Position numbers and translations under genes: made by a program. Below the pieces are notes generated by a model. It was not told where the DNA came from, searched no databases, and saw only the letters and a program-made list of their open reading frames with translations. This document shows, piece by piece, positions 57,656-64,000 of a DNA stretch of 64,000 nt. This DNA comes from Diatrype stigma (lineage: Eukaryota; Ascomycota; Sordariomycetes; Xylariales; Diatrypaceae): contig JAKJXP020000120.1 of assembly GCA_022225965.2 (NCBI GenBank), positions 61,134 to 125,133 on the forward strand, written 5' to 3'. Each line of letters starts with the position of its first letter. Position 1 is the first letter of the stretch.

Positions 57656-58727
57656 GAAGGGCTGCGTGCGAGTGTTGTGTGGGTAGTGTGAGGATAATAA
57701 CGGGTGTGATAGCGTTCCGTCGAGGATGGTGGCAAGGCTGCCGAGAGGTTTGCAGGGGAGGTGGGCAGCTATATGAATCACCGCATGCGACGTTCTCAAT
57801 CTTGAATTACAGCAAATACAAATGATACAATGATATAGTAGTATCGGTCGGTATTGGTGAGGGGTTCTCTAGGGAAGAAGATCGTGGTTAGGTTGAAGAT
57901 TCGTGTGTTGGTGTTAACTGCATGTGCATGCGCATGTTGTATTGGAGTTGGCAGTTGGTTTCTATGCAGAATTGCAAGTTGCAGCACGCAGAAAAGCACC
58001 ACAAAGCGTCGAAAGCGATGACATCTGCTGATGGGGCCTGGCATCGGATCCCGGTTCAGTGGCTCAAGGCTCAAGAGTCGGCTGATCAATCCTTGTCCGT
58101 TCCTGCCTCCCGAGCCGATTTCCACCGCACCAATGAGAGTGCGTGTATTGGTCACTCTAACCGCATGAATTGGTTGCTGCGGTGGGGCTTGCAGTCTGCC
58201 CCAGGTGCTTAGTCACAAAGCTGCTGTGCAGATGCTGGCCAATGACAAGCAGCCACCAGTCGGCATTTCCGGCACCGTGTAAAATGTCCGATAACTATGT
58301 CGCATACTGTACAGGACCGTGACTGCAGGCGTTATCTAATTGTACCTACGTACCTAGGTAGCTGCTATGTGTTCACTCACTCACTGTTCATCTCAAGCGC
58401 AAATCAGGGACCGGTAAAGCATCCGTCGGGTGCGCTGCTCCACAAACAGCCGACAGACTTACAGACTTACAACCTTGGAACCTTGAAACCTTGGAGTTAC
58501 GTACATGGGCGCATTCATAGTATGCCCCGTATACCCCGAGTAGCTCCTTAACACAGAAAGGAAGAACAGAAATAAAGGAAGAAAAGAAGAAAAGAAGAGA
58601 GGAAGAAGGGATACACTACGGCCTGTCCGACTTTACTACCTTTTGCCAGTTCCGGTACTGGTCCGCGCATTTAGACCTCCCGTCACCTCGCCCATGCATC
58701 ATCTCATGATACGCTTCAACAACAGAT
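57656..58727. other. Divergent promoter region ISA1 / ARMH3-like
   Basis: About 1.07 kb shared by two divergent genes. Contains the TACCTAGGTA palindrome at 58351 and a purine-rich tract (58556-58610) near the ARMH3-like start. Confidence 0.5.
58351..58360. promoter_or_regulatory. TACCTAGGTA palindrome, copy 5
   Basis: Exact decamer in the divergent ISA1/ARMH3-like promoter, preceded by TACCTACG. Confidence 0.4.
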
Positions 58728-61030
58728 ATGGAGGCTTCTCCCCTGACCCAGCAGGCCCGGCCTGAGGTCTTCCAGCAGAAAATCGTATATCTCTACGAGG
58801 CTCTCTTCAAGGTTCGACAATTCCAGATCCCACCTCTTGCAGAATCCGACCAGGACTAAGCTGACTTTGCATCGCCCTAAGGTATGTCAGTTCCCGGCCC
58901 ACTCGGCCTCTTCCATCCAGTGCGCCTACGTCCGGGTTGGCTGATCTTGCTTCTTGCGCCGTAGGATGATGCCGATGTCGATGCCGAGTCCGAATTCGAG
59001 AAGTCGGAGGGGTTTTGGCGCGAGTTCTTTCTACTCAACCCAGATAGAGCCTCGTTGCAGAGGATATTGATAGACCTGTCACCCGACGACCTTATTGCCC
59101 TGCAGCCACAAACGAGACAGTTGTTTGCTCGGGCTGTCCAGTTCTTGAAAAAAGGGGGAGGAGTCGCCGACTTCCACGCCCTCGAGGTGCGCACCACTTC
59201 CGAATACCATACAGCCATTATGCGGCTTCTAACCGTGTCTCTTATAGACTCTTACAACCTTCTTCGCCGCCATCCTCCCCAAGAAATACACGAATCCGAG
59301 CTCCGATATTATAGCTGTGCTAGCGGGTCTGGATCACATTGATGCCATCTTTACCGACTTCGTGGGTACGCTAGACGGCATCATTCGCAATGGCAAGAGC
59401 CGTAAGTTGGATAGGTTAGCCAACAGCGATGCCATCGTTTCTCTCTAACCGTGTTATAGTCGAATTCCGGCAACGAGCTATCGAAGTGGTCTTGTCTATC
59501 ACATCCGGCGCATATCAAACCGGACTCTTAACGTACTTTATACAGCGGGATCTTTTCCCAGCGATAATGAAAGTTAGTACAGTAAAGCTCACCTCTTGGA
59601 AGTATGCTAACAACGTTTCAGTTCGTTCAAGACTCAGATTCAGCGTCTAGGGTCACACAGCCCTTCACCCTGCTAGGCTTATTAGCAAACTACAACAAGT
59701 TTGAGTTCCAGAACCCATATCAGCTTCGGCTCAATGACTTTGTCAACGAAGCTGCCATCCAGAAGGTCATAAGATGTATTGGACAGACATGTCGAAGCCT
59801 ACGAGGCCAATATATCGATATTCTTGAGGATATACCAGAAGGCTGGACAATAGCTGGCACTCTGAATATGATCGGGCTTGGAGTTATTGCGCCCGGTGCT
59901 AGGACTAAGAAGAAACCAACGTATGACCCGGAAGTAGCAAAACAGATGTTCACACAGCTGTCAGTCATTCCCCCCGTTTAAAAAACTATCCCTATCTCCA
60001 CTAACACTATTTTAGACCGGGCGAGGAAGCAGCTGTGTTACTGGGGGCTTACGACTTCAGTCACGCAAACAAGCTCTTTTGCTTCAATTTAGTGACTCTA
60101 GCATCAGAAAAGGGCGAAGAGCAACCGATCTCTAGTTTCCTCTCCCTGACATCATACCTGCTCCAACACGCGTTCTTATCGAACAGGGCTACCAACTATG
60201 CCCATCTCAGCCTGATGGTCTTCCGCTTACTGATCGAAGATCAACTCTTATGCAAGCGGATATGTAGTGAAGAGAGCAAAGTGCCCGTGCGGCTCTGTCG
60301 CCAAAGGCAGCCGTTCCTGCCGCACGTGCGCAACGAGCGGATCCTGGCGACCGCCGTTCTGGACACGATGATCGACGGCATCAACCACAACCTGCGGCGG
60401 CGGCTCGACATCAGCCTGTATAACCTCTGCGTGGGTATCATGCTGCGCATCGTGTCATACCTGTCGCGGTCGCGGACGCGGCTGCAGTATCACTGGTCGG
60501 AGTTGTTCCGCGCGCTGCTGTCGCTGATCCGGTTTCTGACGAGCTACGCGTCCGACTTCCAGGGCCAGCCGCACGCCGGCACGCTGCTGGACTTGGTCGT
60601 CAACCTGCTGGCCCTAGCACTCTCGGCCGGCGAGGCCTTCCTGCCCACGCCCGCCGCCTATGATGACCTCTTTTACAAGGTCGTCGAGAGCGGCGACGTA
60701 CTCGAGCGCTTCCGCGACACGTACGCTCTCGCGCGCCGACCCTCCAACTCTATCGCCACCCTCCTCAGCGTCAGCGCCCATTACAAGTCCATGCTGGAAT
60801 CGGGCGGTAATGGCGGCGCAGGAGGCGTGAGTGGAACGATACCCCGCAACCATCATCTCACCAGCTCCCAGGTCGCCGACGTCATCAAGCAGGGCTACGA
60901 GACCCTCAGCATCCAGGCGAAGGAGGGCCTCGATGCCTGGGAGAAGTACCGCGAGGCCGACGAGCGCACCCTCCTCAAGAAGATGGCGCGCGCTACCGTC
61001 GCCGACGCCCAGGTCTTGGTCGCGGCGTAG
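58728..61030 (+). CDS. ARMH3 (C10orf76)/DUF1741 armadillo-like Golgi protein
   Basis: Six exons: 58728-58811, 58965-59186, 59248-59401, 59460-59572, 59622-59959 and 60016-61030 (641 aa). All phases agree. The family (DUF1741, ARMH3 in animals, UPF0588 in fission yeast) binds PI4-kinase and GBF1 machinery at the Golgi in animals. Seen: FQQKIVYLYEALFK, GFWREFFLLNPDRASLQRIL, ADFHALETLTTFFAAILPKK across the exon 2/3 join, DHIDAIFTDFVGTLDG, RAIEVVLSITSGAYQTGLLT, YFIQRDLFPAIMKFVQDSD, PFTLLGLLANYNKFEFQNPY, and the C-terminal FRALLSLIRFLTSYASDF. The helical-repeat character is clear. Exon 1's donor (GTTCGA) is off-consensus, and the 153-bp first intron could be split differently; the rest is firm. 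Confidence 0.88.
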
Positions 61031-61285
61031 TGTAGCCTAGCCCCGGCTTTTTTTTCTATCCATGTCTTATGTCTAGTAGTTGTGTGGTCCCTTTCGCATG
61101 TACGTGTGTGTAGATGAATGGATGGGTAAAGGAAGGGAAGGGAAAAGAAGCAGAGAAGGGGTAAGGTAAGGATATGTTAGGAAATGAAAGGAACGGACAG
61201 ATAGATAGACTTAACTGGCTGGCTGGCTGGTTGGCTTGTTGGTTAGGTACTTTACTTCGGATGTTAGACTAGCGGTCGGCCTTGC

Positions 61286-61310
61286 TTGTGTTGTGTTGTG
61301 TTGTGTTGTG
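61286..61310 (+). repeat. (TTGTG)5 pentanucleotide repeat
   Basis: Five perfect TTGTG units. Confidence 0.9.
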
Positions 61311-63150
61311 TTTGCTGTTGTCTGCACTGTAACGGGTACCTGGGACATTGACCAAAATCATTAGTTTTGAAGTGTCTGTGACACCAGGCAAAGATGTAGC
61401 AAAAATCTGGAAGCTTTGATGACAGGGTTTCAAGATAGGGGTGGCGGGACAACTCCTGAAACTTCACTATATTATATGTTCTCTCCGGTCGACACCGAGG
61501 CTGAATGAATTTACTTCACTATCTAACCTACATGGATGGAGGCAAAAGTCCCGATGAGATCAGTAGGAAAATGTAGTCGAGGACCATAAAGCCATGAATA
61601 ACTGTTGCACAACAACACTGTCTTACATATCAAAGCGTCGGCCATGCAGAAAAAGGCAATTGAACATCATCTTATGATATGAAATCAGGAACCTATTTAC
61701 CACAGCACAACAAGCCGCCCATCGTTTCTTCGTCTTTGCTGTCCCACCCAAAGCATCCGCTCCGTGGTGCAGCGGCTGATCCACAACACAGTCCACCGCC
61801 TTGCTCACAACCGCAACTGCCGCACCCAGCGCTGCGACGCTTCCGGCAGGAATGGCCATCCTCCCAGTTCCAAGCATCGGTCTGGCCGTCGACATCGCCC
61901 TCCAGGCCCCCCCAGGCCCCCCAGGTACACCTTCATGTTATCTAGAGTCCTACTTGTCCCCAGCTTACCGCTCATCGTGGCAGAAGCAAACGTTTCGCGA
62001 AGAACTGCAGTGATTATTCCTACCAAAAGGTTACATCTACCCACATATTATCCAGTTGACCTTGATTGATACCGAACTATCTATGAACTAGCCGAAGTAG
62101 CAAAGGCTATGATATCTTACAGGAAAGGGTAAATCCGATTAATGCAATCACAGTCAGTAATAATCAAGGTTTACTTTGGAATAATCAATATCGTCACACG
62201 GTTATTCAGATTATAGATCTTTTTGAATTGGACCCCAGCTCGTTGCTAATCTGTAATTCCATAGGCAGGTCCTGCCTACTACATACCTACTTATATCCCC
62301 TACCACTGGGATCCAGGGGACTCAGGGTCCGCAACAGACTCAGGGTTGAGCTGGTCAAACTTCCGCATCTTCGAGTGGCAGTCTCTGCTAGTAGCCTTTC
62401 TGGATGATATTACGGCTCTAGGCCGTATAGCGAAGGAATTGTGGATTTCGGTTGCAATTGCTGGGTTGATGGGACCAGATACGCAGCAAAAGCCGGACAG
62501 TGAATTCTCGTTGTTGTTGTTGTTCTAGAGAGCTAAAGGTAAGTGGGTGGCATAGGATATAGGTAGGTATGTAGTAGGCAGGTGGGACCCGGCCTATGGC
62601 ATTACACGTACCCTTCTTCCCGTGCCAACGCCCTTCTCTCGACAAGTCACTGTTATAATGATGAAGAGCAGAAAGATGGGTGGGTGGTGGGGTGGTGTGT
62701 CTGTGGGTTTCTGTGTGCGTGGGTGGTCCCTTGTCCCTCTTCCGACGCCATCATCGTCGATCTTGCTGCCCAGGGCCAAGTTCACGTAAAACACTGTATA
62801 TATTAGCTACTAAGCAGGGACTTCATACCGAGGGAAAATACTTACTCTTGCAGCACTTTTGTGGAATGGAGCCTTCGATGAAATCTTGTGATCTGGATAA
62901 TGGTGTTGGGTACTGATTATCCAGGATAATAGTTATTATTGATTTTGATTGATATTGGTTGCAGATACATTAATCGTAATCAGACATTTGATATGCCGCG
63001 AAGTCTGCAAAGGTGAAAAGTGTAAAGGTGAAAAGGTCTGGATCATGTCGGTCCTCGAGCCAGATTTTGATCACTGGTCTCGTCGCTTAGAAAGAACGCA
63101 GTGCCATATCAGATCACAGGCAGGTGCCAGCTACCCGTCTGTATACTGCC

Positions 63151-63160
63151 TACCTAGGTA
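63151..63160. promoter_or_regulatory. TACCTAGGTA palindrome, copy 6
   Basis: Exact decamer in the right-hand noncoding region. Confidence 0.35.
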
Positions 63161-63888
63161 TATACTAATCACCGATGTTTAGAGTTACATTGTAACAAGA
63201 CTACCTTCCTCCATCCTACTTGAACGCTGCGGCTTGGAACGAGTAATACTGCAAGGCCTCACGGGGGAGACCCGAGAATATATCGATCACTGTCCATAAT
63301 GCAGAGAAAACCGTACGAACCGGAAGGTGAGCCCATCTCACCGTCTGACAAGCACCTGACCACTCCACTTATGACGCCTTCGTCACAAAAACATGTAGGT
63401 TTACGAAGGAAGTCACCCTACATATAGAAGTTCCAGTTCAACACCGTCAGGATCGATCGTCGTTGCCGAACGACCCGTTGCAACATCCACAGCTGAGGGT
63501 TCTACCCCACGACTGCCCGAGATGCATCCGCCACCTGCAGTTCAGCAAGAGCAGGGGTCTACCAGTCGGGCTACATTGGTTATAAACACCCCATCGAAGA
63601 GCTCTCCTCGGTCCTTTCCGTTTCACTTGTCGTCTTTCGTATTCCCGCAACGCCCCGTCTGTAACTCAGCCTTATGCGGAAAGGTGAACGAAGAATTTCT
63701 CTATAGGTAAAGTTGTTTCTAGGGGTAAGAGGGGTATGCACAAGATGCGCAGTTGATGTTTTTGCACTTGCGTGACGCTAAAATTTATGGAATGATGTGT
63801 TTTGAATCCGATAGAACATACAGAAACCACAGGTAGTTTCTCTCTCGCAGGGAGCGAGGTTCAATCCGGACCGTTTGCTATAGAGAGG

Positions 63889-64000
<112 letters not shown>

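Noticed and set aside
61623..62044. Overlapping frames in a GC-rich patch, one Ala/Val-rich on the minus strand
   Set aside because: No start/splice model or domain convinces; may be an exon, but not supported enough to call.

Overview
The window is nuclear DNA of a filamentous ascomycete, most likely a Sordariomycete; the class is inferred and the species is not identified. Evidence: short 50-190 bp spliceosomal introns with GTRNGT-type donors, CTAAC-like branch sites and YAG acceptors; GC-rich coding exons in less GC-rich, repeat-speckled intergenic DNA; and fungal gene types (BLI-3-like flavoprotein, Kar5/Tht1 nuclear-fusion protein, PTH11/rhodopsin-like receptor, PaxU/TMEM53-like protein, a GPI-tailed serine carboxypeptidase). 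Most exon structures below were rebuilt by hand and keep an open frame across every junction.

Layout. 1-9.3 kb: MET22-type bisphosphate nucleotidase (+), mitochondrial ribosomal protein uL6m (-, with an assembly gap in its intron), a seven-exon KAR5-like gene (+), and a rhodopsin-domain membrane protein (-). 9.3-15.1 kb: a sparse stretch with one alpha/beta hydrolase (+) and a broken short-chain dehydrogenase. 15.5-18.4 kb: argininosuccinate synthase (-) in 18 exons, four of them 10-17 nt. 19.6-25.9 kb, all on the minus strand: BLI-3-like protein, Ldh_2-family dehydrogenase, and bifunctional PFK-2/FBPase-2. 25.9-30.4 kb: about 4.5 kb without a convincing gene. 30.4-41.6 kb: PaxU/TMEM53-like protein (+), Caps_synth-type glycosyltransferase (+), prolyl 4-hydroxylase-like oxygenase (-), S10 carboxypeptidase (-), and an 828-aa disordered protein with a DUF4050-like end (-). 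41.6-48 kb: about 6.4 kb without a convincing gene. 48-51.8 kb: a 1278-aa low-complexity protein (+). 52.8-53.4 kb: a 586-bp inverted-repeat transposon with a perfect 10-bp target duplication. 55.8-61 kb: a small Cys-rich protein (+), ISA1 (-) and an ARMH3/DUF1741 protein (+). The window ends in 111 consecutive G.

The genes are mostly unrelated housekeeping functions (sulfate/PAP metabolism, arginine synthesis, glycolytic control, Fe-S assembly, mitochondrial translation, Golgi function) plus dispersed accessory genes. I see no secondary-metabolite cluster, CRISPR array or operon.

Most unusual items: (1) the argininosuccinate synthase whose two family signatures are cut up by introns and microexons, one intron being GC-AG; (2) the intact inverted-repeat element; (3) a palindromic decamer, TACCTAGGTA, present at least six times and only in noncoding DNA; (4) G/C homopolymers pointing into an assembly gap and off the window end, which look like sequencing artefacts.
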